Part shown: positions 17,834-25,505 of the stretch, in pieces
How positions within the stretch are numbered: position 1 is the stretch's first letter
Layout of the letters: every line of letters starts with the position of its first letter
From: Jiangella asiatica
GTDB lineage: Bacteria > Actinomycetota > Actinomycetes > Jiangellales > Jiangellaceae
Direction: 5' to 3'
Length of the DNA stretch: 64,000 nucleotides
Assembly (NCBI RefSeq): GCF_004349065.1
Contig: NZ_SMKZ01000026.1
Span: 23,399-87,398 of the forward strand
Made by a program: the position numbers and the translations under genes
Notes under the pieces: model-generated
What the model was told of the DNA's origin: nothing
The model's input: the letters and a program-made list of their open reading frames with translations, nothing else
Database searches by the model: none

Positions 17834-17845
17834 CAGACTGGCACT

Positions 17846-18199
17846 GTGCTCATCAGGTTGAACCCGGGTTCGCCCGAGCCGTTGTTCGCCCAGCTGGCCG
17901 CCGCCGTCCGTGGCGCGCTGGCCCGGGGTGAGCTGCGGGCGGGCGAACGGCTGCCGGCCGCGCGGGAGCTCGCTGACTCCCTGGGCCTGAACGTGCACAC
18001 CGTCCTGCACGGCTTCCAGCTGCTGCGCGACGAGGGCCTGCTCGAGCTGCGGCGCGGCCGCGGCGCCGTCATCACCGCCGAGGCTGTGGGCGGGCTCGCG
18101 GCTTTGCGGCAAGCGGTCGCCGAGGTCAGCGCGGTCGCGCACCGGCTGGGCCTGAGCGCCGACGAGCTCGTCGAGCTGATACGAGAGGAGTACCGATGA
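17846..18199 (+). CDS. GntR-family regulator, YtrA subfamily
   Basis: A 117-residue protein. The winged helix is recognisable (PLFAQLAAAVRGALARGELRAGERLPAARELADSLGLN cut for naming; then HTVLHGFQLLRDEGLLELRRGRGAVIT), followed by only about 45 residues of helical tail, the hallmark of YtrA-type GntR proteins that lack an effector domain. It starts at GTG 17846. A dyad directly upstream suggests autoregulation. Such genes usually drive an ABC transporter or DUF1648 membrane gene placed next; here the next frame breaks after 30 codons. Confidence 0.8.
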   Translation: MLIRLNPGSPEPLFAQLAAAVRGALARGELRAGERLPAARELADSLGLNVHTVLHGFQLLRDEGLLELRRGRGAVITAEAVGGLAALRQAVAEVSAVAHRLGLSADELVELIREEYR

Positions 18200-18288
18200 C
18201 CGACCGGACTGTCCGACCCGGTCCACGAGTCGTCGCCGGACGGTGCTGGCCGTCGCCCCCTGCGCTGAGCCCCACCCCTTCCCCTTGA
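18196..18288 (+). pseudogene. Possible remnant of a gene coupled to the GntR regulator
   Basis: An ATG overlaps the GntR stop (ATGA) exactly as in a coupled operon, but the frame ends after 30 codons (MTDRTVRPGPRVVAGRCWPS...) right in the 25-bp hairpin. Shifting by one base gives RRTVLAVAP, which looks like the start of a membrane helix, so this may be the decayed 5' end of the membrane-protein gene that normally follows YtrA-type regulators. Interpretation is tentative. Confidence 0.35.
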
Positions 18289-18340
18289 TCATCAACGATC
18301 TCGGGTCCTATGACCCCCGAGATCGTTGATGATCAAGGGG
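18281..18340. repeat. 25-bp perfect inverted repeat (REP-like hairpin)
   Basis: Positions 18281-18305 are the exact reverse complement of 18316-18340 around a 10-base loop. The arms are bounded by CCCC/GGGG and contain GATCATCAACGATC, noticeably less GC-rich than the flanks. It lies between convergent genes and includes the last codons of the nitroreductase gene. It would act as a bidirectional terminator; the form also resembles dispersed REP-type repeats. Confidence 0.75.
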
Positions 18341-18949
18341 GCCGCCCCAGTGACCTCGGTGCACGACGTCGTCGAGGCCGCGCCGGCCGCGCTTCAGTGA
18401 CGGCGAGCGGCGGTCGGGTGCGCGATGGCCGACCGTGATGGCCCCGATGGGGTCGAACGTGGCGGGCACGCCGAAGGCCTCGCGGAAAGCCGGTACCCGC
18501 TCCGGCGGGATGCCGAAGAAGCAGGCACCGAGGTCCTCGTCGACCACGGTCAGCAGTATCAGCAGGCTGGCCATGCCCGTGTCGATGTCCCAGTAGGGCG
18601 CCGGCCAGCGTTTCTCGTCGCGGTCGGTCCAGCCCTTGTCCGGCTCGGCGTAACGGTCCAGGTAGGCCTGCTTGGACGACATCGGGACGATCACGACGGG
18701 CGCTCGCCGCAGTCCTTCGGACCAGGCATCGACGCCCTGGCCCGGCGGTGTCGACGCGGCCCAAAACCTGGCGACGTCGTCGGCGGTGTCCAACCGCAAG
18801 AACGCCCAGCCCTGGCTGAAGCCGGCGCTGGGCGCGTGCAGCGCGTTCTCGAGCATGCGGTCGACGGCGGCCGGGTCGACCGGGCGCTCGTCGTAGTTTC
18901 GGATCATGCGGCGGCGGCGGACCAGGTCGGCGAACTCCATGCGCTGCAT
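18308..18949 (-). CDS. Nitroreductase family protein
   Basis: A 213-residue FMN-dependent nitroreductase-fold protein with the N-terminal RRRRMIRNYDERPVDPAAVDRMLENALHAPSAG signature in part, a central DTGMASLLILLTVVDEDLG and the C-terminal IGAITVGHRAPDRRSPSLKRGRR. It should reduce a nitro or related substrate with NAD(P)H. The start MQRMEF at 18949 has a G-rich stretch 10 bases upstream. Family members usually end near VVHRG(H/R)W; here the frame runs about 11 residues further into the perfect hairpin before stopping, as if the repeat had replaced the original stop. Confidence 0.85.
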   Translation of the reverse strand: MQRMEFADLVRRRRMIRNYDERPVDPAAVDRMLENALHAPSAGFSQGWAFLRLDTADDVARFWAASTPPGQGVDAWSEGLRRAPVVIVPMSSKQAYLDRYAEPDKGWTDRDEKRWPAPYWDIDTGMASLLILLTVVDEDLGACFFGIPPERVPAFREAFGVPATFDPIGAITVGHRAPDRRSPSLKRGRRGLDDVVHRGHWGGPLDHQRSRGS

Positions 18950-19017
18950 GATGACGCATCCCCCCGCCGGGCGGTGCCGTGCGGGACCGGTACCGGCACC
19001 GCCCGGTCCACTCGTTT

Positions 19018-19446
19018 CTAGACGCGGCTGCGGCGCATGCCGCTGGACATCATCGCCAGGGCGCACAGAATCGCGACCGCTCCGGTGATGATGTTGCTGA
19101 CGACGGCCGATGTGTCGGGTGTGTCGCCGGCGACCACCCATGGTGCGACGATGGCCCAGGCGCCGAGGATCGGCGCGACCCAGGCCAGGCCGTGCAGGTG
19201 GCCGTAGGAGGCCACGAAGCCCGCCGCCAACAGAGCGATGGCGAGGCCGGTGACCAGGTTGGTGACGGTGAGTGCGGAGTGCTCGGTGAACCCGACCACC
19301 CATGGTGACGTCGCCAGATAGAGACCGGCCAGGAAGGCGAGACCGTCGGCGGACTGGGCCACGGGGGTCTCGGCGATCTGGTCGTACCTGTTCCTCATGA
19401 CGGCAACGTCGGGATGCTGCTCGATGTCGGGACTGGGCATGGACAT
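19018..19446 (-). CDS. SPW-repeat membrane protein
   Basis: A 142-residue protein with four predicted membrane helices in two repeats. The first carries YLATSPWVVGF (SPW at 47-49) and the second WAIVAPWVVAG (APW at 101-103), the motif that names the SPW family. The function of the family is unknown. The start is set by AGGAGGT six bases before ATG 19446. It is divergent from the DUF695 gene. Confidence 0.85.
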   Translation of the reverse strand: MSMPSPDIEQHPDVAVMRNRYDQIAETPVAQSADGLAFLAGLYLATSPWVVGFTEHSALTVTNLVTGLAIALLAAGFVASYGHLHGLAWVAPILGAWAIVAPWVVAGDTPDTSAVVSNIITGAVAILCALAMMSSGMRRSRV

Positions 19447-19548
19447 GACCCCACCTCCTCGGAGGACTCGGGTCGATCCCGCACTCTCTATGATGCTCCT
19501 GTCGACGCCCGATCGTCGAAGCCGCCGCCGCTGAAGAGACGAGCTGAC

Positions 19549-20625
19549 ATGGCGTTCTTCCGCCGCAAGTCCCGTGTGCCCGACGACCCCCGTCCGGCCA
19601 TCGCCCAGTTCTGGGCGTGGTGGGCCGAGCACCGCGGCGACGTCCTGGCCGCGACCGAGGTGCGTTTCTCGGCCGACGACGCCGACGTGGCGGCGGACGA
19701 CAGGCGCTCGGACGACCTCATCGCCCTGTTGCGCCCGGCGATCGCGGCGATCGACCCGTCGCTCAACTGGGAGCTGGCGCGCAGTACGACCAAGCGGTTC
19801 ACGCTCGTGGTGTCCAGCGGCGGCAAGGCGGAGCTGCGCGCGCTGGCCGAGCGGTGGGCGCTCGCGGCGCCGGACGACCCCGACGTCGAGTTCGCGCCGG
19901 TGCGACGGGCCGACCCGTCGCTGTTCGAGTCGGCCGTCATGAAGGTCGACGACTACGACGTCGAGCTGCGCGAGCTGGTCGCCGGCACCCGGGTCGACGT
20001 CCAGCACGGCGTGCTCGACGTCGTCATCCACCATCCCCTGTTCCCGCTGCTCGACCGGGAGCATCGGCTGTCGGTCGCGTTCCTGGGCCTGGACGCCGCA
20101 CTGGGCGAGGACGACGCCGAGCGGTGGATCGGCGAGGTCGAGGTCTCCGCCGACGCCCCCATCGACGCCATCCCGGTCGCGGTGCTGGGCACCGTCGTCG
20201 ACCAGCTGCGCCCGGCCGGGGGGCAGTGGGCGGTGCTGCGCGGCACCAGCCGGTCCGGCCCGATCGTCGCCCTGGTCCGCCGTCCCCTGGACCGGGTGGA
20301 GCGGCCGCTCGCCGACACCCATGTGGCCGTCGTACTCGACTACGAGGCCATGCCCGACGGCCAGCCGCGCGAGCCCGCGATCGTCGACGAGGCCGAGAAG
20401 CTCGGCGAGCAGGTGCTGGCCGAGCTCGGCGGCGACGGTCCGCGGGTCATTCACGTCGGCCGGGTCACCGGTGGCGGGCAGATCGTCGTGCACTACTACG
20501 TCGACGGCCTCGAGGTCGACGCGTCGCGGGTCGGACCCGTCCTGGAGGGGTGGACGCACGGGACGGCCGCCGTGCAGGCGAGGCCCGACCCGGGCTGGAA
20601 GGCGGTCGCGCCCCTGCTGCGCTGA
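19549..20625 (+). CDS. DUF695-like protein
   Basis: A 358-residue soluble protein. The N-terminal half (MAFFRRKSRVPDDPRPAIAQFWAWW) is found in a group of actinobacterial proteins of unknown role, and the C-terminal third has VIHVGRVTGGGQIVVHYYVDG, similar to DUF695/regulator-of-RNase-E-like folds. No signal peptide or membrane segment. The ATG at 19549 has only a weak purine-rich site. No function can be proposed. Confidence 0.65.
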   Translation: MAFFRRKSRVPDDPRPAIAQFWAWWAEHRGDVLAATEVRFSADDADVAADDRRSDDLIALLRPAIAAIDPSLNWELARSTTKRFTLVVSSGGKAELRALAERWALAAPDDPDVEFAPVRRADPSLFESAVMKVDDYDVELRELVAGTRVDVQHGVLDVVIHHPLFPLLDREHRLSVAFLGLDAALGEDDAERWIGEVEVSADAPIDAIPVAVLGTVVDQLRPAGGQWAVLRGTSRSGPIVALVRRPLDRVERPLADTHVAVVLDYEAMPDGQPREPAIVDEAEKLGEQVLAELGGDGPRVIHVGRVTGGGQIVVHYYVDGLEVDASRVGPVLEGWTHGTAAVQARPDPGWKAVAPLLR

Positions 20626-20653
20626 CCGCACCGCGGGCCGCCCGGAGTGACGG

Positions 20654-20685
20654 TTCACACGTCTCCGCGTGCTGCACGCGGTGAA
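20654..20685 (+). terminator. Hairpin between the DUF695 and MFS genes
   Basis: CCGCGTG-CTG-CACGCGG (20665-20681) is a perfect stem-loop, enclosed by TTCAC (20654-20658) and GTGAA (20681-20685). It is followed by TTTCGG. Probably a terminator for the DUF695 gene; a regulator-binding dyad is the alternative. Confidence 0.5.
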
Positions 20686-20809
20686 TTTCGGCTGTGGAAT
20701 GTCAGCCGCGTCTGGCACAGTTGTTGATGGCGACATCCGCGCCGTCGACGCCGCGGTCCTGGTCCGTCTGACACCCCCGCACTCACCTCTGGAACGAGGT
20801 CCTGCCTCC

Positions 20810-22354
20810 ATGCCTGCGCGCGCTCGCTCCGCGACCGAAGCCGCCCTCGACCCGGCCCCCGACACCGCCACCGAATCAGCCACCGAATCTGCTACCGAAT
20901 CAGCTACCGCGTCGTCCCGCCAGCAGATGATCCGCCGGGTGCTCGTGCTCGGTGCCCTGACCGCGCTCGGCCCGCTGACCATCGACCTCTACCTGCCCGC
21001 GTTCCCGGCCATCTCCGGCGACCTCGGCGCGTCGGAGTCACAGGTGCAGCTGACCCTGACCGGCACGCTGCTCGGCTTCGCCGTCGGCCAGCTGATCCTC
21101 GGACCGCTGTCCGACGCCGTCGGCCGTCGCCGTCCGCTCATGGCGGCCGCCGCCGTGCACGTCCTCGCCTCGCTGCTGTGCGCACTGGCACCGAACATCG
21201 CGACGCTGGGCGCCTTCCGCGTGCTGCAGGGCATGGCGGCCGCCGCGGGCGCCGTTGTGTCGATGGCCGTGGTCCGCGACCTGTACACCGGCCTGCCGGC
21301 GGTGCAGCTGCTGTCGCGGCTCATGTTGGTAACCGGTGTTGCGCCGGTGCTGGCGCCGACCCTGGGCGGCCAGGTGCTGCGGTTCACCGACTGGCGAGGC
21401 GTGTTCTGGGTGCTCGGTGCTCTGGGCGTCGGTCTGCTGGCCGTGGTCGTGTTCGGCCTGAAGGAGACGCTGCCGGTGGAGCGGCGCCGGTCCGGAGGCG
21501 TCGCCGGCACCGTGCGCACCTACGGGTCGATCCTGCGCGAGCGGACCTTCGTCGGGCTCATGCTGACCGGCGGGCTGATGATGGCGGCGCTGTTCGGCTA
21601 CATCGCCGGCTCGTCGTTCGTCTTCCAGGACGTGTACGGGCTGTCCGAGCAGTCCTACGGCATCGTGTTCGGCGTCAACTCCGCCGGCCTCATCCTCGCC
21701 ACGCAGCTCAACGCACGGCTCGTCCGGCGGGTCAGGTCGCAGTGGGTGCTGTCCGGTGCCCTGGTGGTCGCGTCGTCGTCCGCGGCGTTGATGCTCGTGT
21801 TCGCGGTGACCGGCCTGTTCGGCATCTACGGCGTGGCGGTGCCGCTGTTCGCGATCCTGACCACGGTCGGTTTCACCATGCCCAACATCCCGGCGCTCGC
21901 CCTGGCCAGCCACGGTCGCTCGGCCGGCACCGCGGCGGCTCTGCTCGGCGCGATGAACTTCCTGGTCGGCGCGGTCAGTGCACCGTTGGTGGGCGCGTTC
22001 GGCACCGGCTCGTCGGTGCCGATGGCCGGGGTCATGCTGGCCATGTCGGCGCTGGCGGTGGCCGCGATGTTCCTCGTCGCCCGGCCGGCCCGGATCGGCG
22101 GGCTGGAGCCGGACCCGCCCATCACGGTCGCGGTCGAGCCGGAGGCGCCGGTGCCGGCCGCCGACCCGCACCTGGCCGGCGAAGGGCCCCGGCGGGGTCG
22201 CCGTCGCGCGGCGCGGCTGACCACTCGCCGGCACGGCCGCCACGCCGTCGCGCACGATGCCGCCCCGGCCGGTCGGCGCCGGGTCACCGCCGCTACAGGC
22301 ACCCGCCGAACCCGTCGACAGGGAGCCCTGCGCAAGCCCAACCACCAGGGCTGA
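20810..22354 (+). CDS. Bcr/CflA-type drug-efflux MFS transporter
   Basis: A 514-residue, 12-helix transporter. Helix 1 carries TALGPLTIDLYLPAFPAI with the acidic residue typical of Bcr/CflA proteins, and the loop 2-3 motif GPLSDAVGRRRPLM is the MFS motif A. It should export drugs or metabolites by proton antiport. Unusual features are an N-terminal hydrophilic tail with a short tandem repeat (ATES three times, residues about 22-33) and a long Arg/Pro-rich C-terminal tail of about 80 residues. The ATG at 20810 was chosen; longer frames upstream lack homology. Confidence 0.88.
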   Translation: MPARARSATEAALDPAPDTATESATESATESATASSRQQMIRRVLVLGALTALGPLTIDLYLPAFPAISGDLGASESQVQLTLTGTLLGFAVGQLILGPLSDAVGRRRPLMAAAAVHVLASLLCALAPNIATLGAFRVLQGMAAAAGAVVSMAVVRDLYTGLPAVQLLSRLMLVTGVAPVLAPTLGGQVLRFTDWRGVFWVLGALGVGLLAVVVFGLKETLPVERRRSGGVAGTVRTYGSILRERTFVGLMLTGGLMMAALFGYIAGSSFVFQDVYGLSEQSYGIVFGVNSAGLILATQLNARLVRRVRSQWVLSGALVVASSSAALMLVFAVTGLFGIYGVAVPLFAILTTVGFTMPNIPALALASHGRSAGTAAALLGAMNFLVGAVSAPLVGAFGTGSSVPMAGVMLAMSALAVAAMFLVARPARIGGLEPDPPITVAVEPEAPVPAADPHLAGEGPRRGRRRAARLTTRRHGRHAVAHDAAPAGRRRVTAATGTRRTRRQGALRKPNHQG

Positions 22355-22393
22355 GGCCTGCACGGGTGGGGCCAGCGGTGGTATCACCCGTCC

Positions 22394-22569
22394 GTGGAGA
22401 AGACGACCAGCTACCTGCCGGACGACCTGAGGGCAGCGGTCAAATGGGTGGCGCCTGGGAGCTCCCCGCGATTGGTCCGGACGAGCTCGGCCAGGTCGCG
22501 ACCCTCGATCGCCGTCACTTCGAGGTGCTGCGGCCGTTGGGCGGCGGGCGCTTCCGGCTCGTGCCGTGA
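22394..22569 (+). pseudogene. VapBC scar: antitoxin head joined to toxin tail
   Basis: The GTG at 22394 opens MEKTTSYLPDDLRAAVK, a classic RHH antitoxin N-terminus, after which the frame loses similarity. In another frame the stretch ending at 22569 reads ELGQVATLDRRHFEVLRPLGGGRFRLVP, the normal C-terminal end of a PIN-domain VapC toxin. The middle of both genes is missing, so an internal deletion of a second VapBC locus is the simplest explanation. Confidence 0.65.
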
Positions 22570-22601
22570 AGCAGCTGCATCGTCACCAGTGATCCGTGGT
22601 G

Positions 22602-23621
22602 TCAGGCGAAGAGGATGCTCGCCGGGCTGGGGGTCTCGAGGACGGGGTCGCGGCGCTCCGGCACGCCGGTCTCGGGGTCCAGCCGGAACGTCACGAGCGC
22701 GTCTGAGAACTGGTTTGCCACGTAGAGGTAGCGCCCGGAGGGGTCGACCTCCAGGTCGCGCGGGTGCGTGCCGCCGCACGGGACCGTGGCCACCAGAGAG
22801 ACGTCGGGCCCGTCGACGGTGAGTGCGGCTACCTCGTCGGGACCGCGGTTGGCGACGTAGAGGAACCGGCCGGTGGGGTCGAGGCGGATGGCCGACGGCT
22901 GGCTCCCGCCACGGTCGGTGCCAGGGTGAGTCGGCACGTCGGCCACCACCGCCGGGGCCGTGAGGTCGATGACCGAGATGGTGGAGCTCAGCTCGTTGAC
23001 GACGTACGCATGGTCGCCGGCGAGGACGAGGTGCCGAGGGCCGGAGCCGGCGGCGACCCGGATCTCGTCGGCGAGAGCGAGCCGGCCGGTCGACTCGTCG
23101 AAGTCGTAGCGGTACACGGTGTCGGTGCCGAGGTCCGTGGCCAGGACGTGGCCGCGGACCGGGTCGGTCACGATCATGTGCGCGTGCGGGCCGTCCTGAC
23201 GAGTGCCGTTGGGGCCGCTGCCGGAGTGCTGCACTACGTGCGTCGCGTCGTCGAGGGCTCCGTCGGCGAGGATCCGGTGCACGCTGATGGAGCCGGAGCC
23301 GTAGTCGGCGGTGAGCACGAACCGGCCGCTGGGATGCACCGACAGGTGGCAGGGGCCGGAGCCGCCGGTCGGGCGCGGCACGCCGAGAGGGGTGAGGGTG
23401 TCGCCGTCGACAGCCCAGGCGCTGACCCGTCCCTCGGCCACCTCGTGCACGGTGAACAGCACCCGTCCGTCAGCGGACCGTGCCACGTACATGGGGTTGT
23501 CGACGCCCTGGGCGCCAACACCGATCGGCTTCACCCAGCCGTCGTCGACGTCGGCGACGGTGATCCCAGCCGCGCTACTGCCTCCGCCGCCCGTCGTGGC
23601 GGCCCCGATGTATGCACGCAT
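22602..23621 (-). CDS. Lactonase family protein (YbhE/Pgl-type seven-bladed propeller)
   Basis: A 339-residue protein of repeated YVAN/YV-N-blade motifs (VDNPMYVARSADGR, PCHLSVHPSGRFVLTADYGSG, PRHLVLAGDHAYVVNE, FLYVANRGPDEV, YLYVANQFSDALV), matching the lactonase/6-phosphogluconolactonase YbhE family. It may hydrolyse 6-phosphogluconolactone, but several family members have other roles. A GTG six bases upstream (23627) is an alternative start. Confidence 0.82.
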   Translation of the reverse strand: MRAYIGAATTGGGGSSAAGITVADVDDGWVKPIGVGAQGVDNPMYVARSADGRVLFTVHEVAEGRVSAWAVDGDTLTPLGVPRPTGGSGPCHLSVHPSGRFVLTADYGSGSISVHRILADGALDDATHVVQHSGSGPNGTRQDGPHAHMIVTDPVRGHVLATDLGTDTVYRYDFDESTGRLALADEIRVAAGSGPRHLVLAGDHAYVVNELSSTISVIDLTAPAVVADVPTHPGTDRGGSQPSAIRLDPTGRFLYVANRGPDEVAALTVDGPDVSLVATVPCGGTHPRDLEVDPSGRYLYVANQFSDALVTFRLDPETGVPERRDPVLETPSPASILFA

Positions 23622-23651
23622 GCGCACATCATTCCGTACCCGGCGACGGCG

Positions 23652-25019
23652 TCACAGGGTGGTCGACGGTGGCTCCAGCTGGCTAGGCAGCTCGGCGGGA
23701 CGTGACTGCACGTCAGCGTCGGAGCCACCCAGCCGGACGGTGTTGCGGCCGGAGTTCTTGGCCGCGTAGAGGGCGGTGTCGGCCGCCAGCAGCAGCTCGT
23801 CGATGGTGCCGATGCCCTCGGACGGGTAGATGGCGCCGCCCACCGACGCGGTGATCGAGGTGTGGGCTCCGACAGGGGCACCGTCGGGCGGATCGACGAC
23901 GATGGTCTGGACGCGGCGGCGGATGCGCTCGGCGACGTTGCGGAGGTTCTGGCGGGTGCCGACCTCCGGCAGCACCACGACGAACTCCTCTCCGCCCCAG
24001 CGGCCGCAGGCGTCCTGGTCGCGGATCTCGGCGATGAGCTCCTGAGCGACCGCCTTGAGCACCAGGTCGCCGTGTGGGTGGCCGAAGGTGTCGTTCAGCC
24101 TCTTGAAGTGGTCGAGGTCGACGATCAGCAAGCCGAGGGTTTCGCCGTGGTCCTGTGCCCGGGCCAGGGAGCGCTCGGCGAAGTCGTGCCACCAGCCCGC
24201 TGTGGCCAGGCCGGTCTTGGCGTCGATGCGCGACGCCTGTTGGTACTGGTTGAGCAGGATGCCGCGGTGCAGCGCCACCATGGCGACGACGATGCCGGGC
24301 AGCACGAACGGGTTGCTGACGACGACAGCCGCGGCCACGAGGCCGAGGCCGATGGCGCCGGCCTCGAGGAGCTGCTCACCGAAGTTGGCGAACATGTCGC
24401 GAGCGGTGGTGGTGGGCTTGGACAGTGCGATGGCCGCCATGACCAGACCCACGTTGATGGCCCACCGAGCCACGGCCGCACAGGCCACGACGCCGAGCTC
24501 CAGCAGGCCGTTCAGCGAGGCACCGCCCGGTGCGCCGGGATAGCCCGGCATGCCGAGCGCGAGGACTGCCACCGCTGCCTGGGTGCCGACCAGGACGGTC
24601 GCGCACGAGAACACCCAGCGGTATGGCAGCTTCTGCGCGTGCGGCTTCACCCGCGACCACGCCAGTGCGTAGGTGAAGATGACCATGGCCGAGGCGAAGA
24701 CCGGCGGCAGCACGATGACCGCCGCGAAGCTCCAGACCGACTTGGTATCGATGTACGGTGCGGCACTGGTGCGCGCGTACTCTCGGCGGCGTTCGAAGTG
24801 GCGGGTCAGCTCGATGGCGACCGTGGCGCACACTGCGAGAACCCCGAACCGCAGGGCGTCCGTCGTGGTGACGGGCATGAGGAACGTGGTGGCCGTGGTC
24901 ACGAAGGCGCCGACGGCGACGACGATCAGGACCAGCGCGATGACAGCTCTGGGCGCTGCCCAGAGCGCCCAGCCGGCGACCCAGGAACGGGATCTTCGAT
25001 ACAAGCCGTGCACTCGCAT
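23652..25019 (-). CDS. Membrane diguanylate cyclase (GGDEF)
   Basis: A 455-residue protein. About 270 N-terminal residues form six or more membrane helices without a recognised sensor family, and the C-terminal GGDEF domain (about residues 280-435) carries the intact active-site motif GGEEF at 342-346, so it should make cyclic-di-GMP. No RXXD inhibitory site is obvious just before the motif. A GTG at 25013 is spaced better from AGGTGA than the first ATG and may be the true start. It is divergent from the mini-gene array, with 185 bases between starts. Confidence 0.9.
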   Translation of the reverse strand: MRVHGLYRRSRSWVAGWALWAAPRAVIALVLIVVAVGAFVTTATTFLMPVTTTDALRFGVLAVCATVAIELTRHFERRREYARTSAAPYIDTKSVWSFAAVIVLPPVFASAMVIFTYALAWSRVKPHAQKLPYRWVFSCATVLVGTQAAVAVLALGMPGYPGAPGGASLNGLLELGVVACAAVARWAINVGLVMAAIALSKPTTTARDMFANFGEQLLEAGAIGLGLVAAAVVVSNPFVLPGIVVAMVALHRGILLNQYQQASRIDAKTGLATAGWWHDFAERSLARAQDHGETLGLLIVDLDHFKRLNDTFGHPHGDLVLKAVAQELIAEIRDQDACGRWGGEEFVVVLPEVGTRQNLRNVAERIRRRVQTIVVDPPDGAPVGAHTSITASVGGAIYPSEGIGTIDELLLAADTALYAAKNSGRNTVRLGGSDADVQSRPAELPSQLEPPSTTL

Positions 25020-25204
25020 TCACCTGCGCAAATAGCCGTACCCCGTGAGTCGTGACGCACATACTAACCGAAAACGGGCGATCCTTGCGTGGCAGGGTGC
25101 TTCCTGATGATGGGGAGAATGAAAGCGCAATCGGACCTAACTGGTGCATACGGACATCGGTTGGCCGCCGGCCGGAAGGGGAAGCGGCAGGGAGGTGTGT
25201 CGTC

Positions 25205-25228
25205 ATGCGTGACAGCAACTGGACGTGA
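25205..25228 (+). CDS. Mini-gene 1, peptide MRDSNWT
   Basis: An ATG with GGAGG at 25191-25195 (9-base gap) opens seven codons and TGA. No signal sequence is possible at this length, so the product would be a free cytosolic heptapeptide or a substrate for modification and export. Identical in peptide to unit 2. Confidence 0.65.
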   Translation: MRDSNWT

Positions 25229-25277
25229 GCGAGGAGTGGGCACGGTAAGGCTCGAGCGGTGACGGGAGGTGTGCTCG

Positions 25278-25301
25278 ATGCGCGACAGCAACTGGACGTG
25301 A
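25278..25301 (+). CDS. Mini-gene 2, peptide MRDSNWT
   Basis: Preceded by GGGAGG at 25264-25269 with an 8-base gap. The peptide matches unit 1, but codon 2 is CGC instead of CGT, a silent change. Confidence 0.65.
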   Translation: MRDSNWT

Positions 25302-25349
25302 CGGTGAGACCTGGTGGCGACGGTTCGAGCGGCGAAGGAGGTGCCGGCG

Positions 25350-25376
25350 ATGCGTGACACGAACTGGAACGGCTGA
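25350..25376 (+). CDS. Mini-gene 3, peptide MRDTNWNG
   Basis: Preceded by a near-ideal AAGGAGG (25335-25341) with an 8-base gap. Eight codons and TGA. Thr replaces Ser at position 4 and the tail is Asn-Gly. Confidence 0.68.
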   Translation: MRDTNWNG

Positions 25377-25427
25377 GACGTCAGGAGATCGTCGATGGGC
25401 ACGAGGTGAAGAGAGGGGGCGCCGGCG

Positions 25428-25454
25428 ATGCGTGACACGAACTGGAACGGCTGA
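25428..25454 (+). CDS. Mini-gene 4, peptide MRDTNWNG
   Basis: The peptide is identical to unit 3. The ribosome binding site is GAGAGGGGG (25411-25419), somewhat weaker than in units 3 and 5; GCCGGCG between it and ATG is shared with unit 3. Confidence 0.65.
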   Translation: MRDTNWNG

Positions 25455-25505
25455 GCGTGACCGGGGGCGTCCGTGACCGCGAGGAAGCAGAAGGAGGTGC
25501 CCGCG

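Noticed and set aside
16712..18199. A 495-residue forward open frame ending in the GntR regulator
   Set aside because: The first three quarters are antisense to the oligopeptidase gene. The regulator proper starts at 17846 after a dyad operator.
19018..20982. A 654-residue reverse-strand open frame
   Set aside because: Only the last 142 residues are a real SPW protein with its own ribosome binding site. The rest is antisense to the DUF695 gene and a by-product of high GC.
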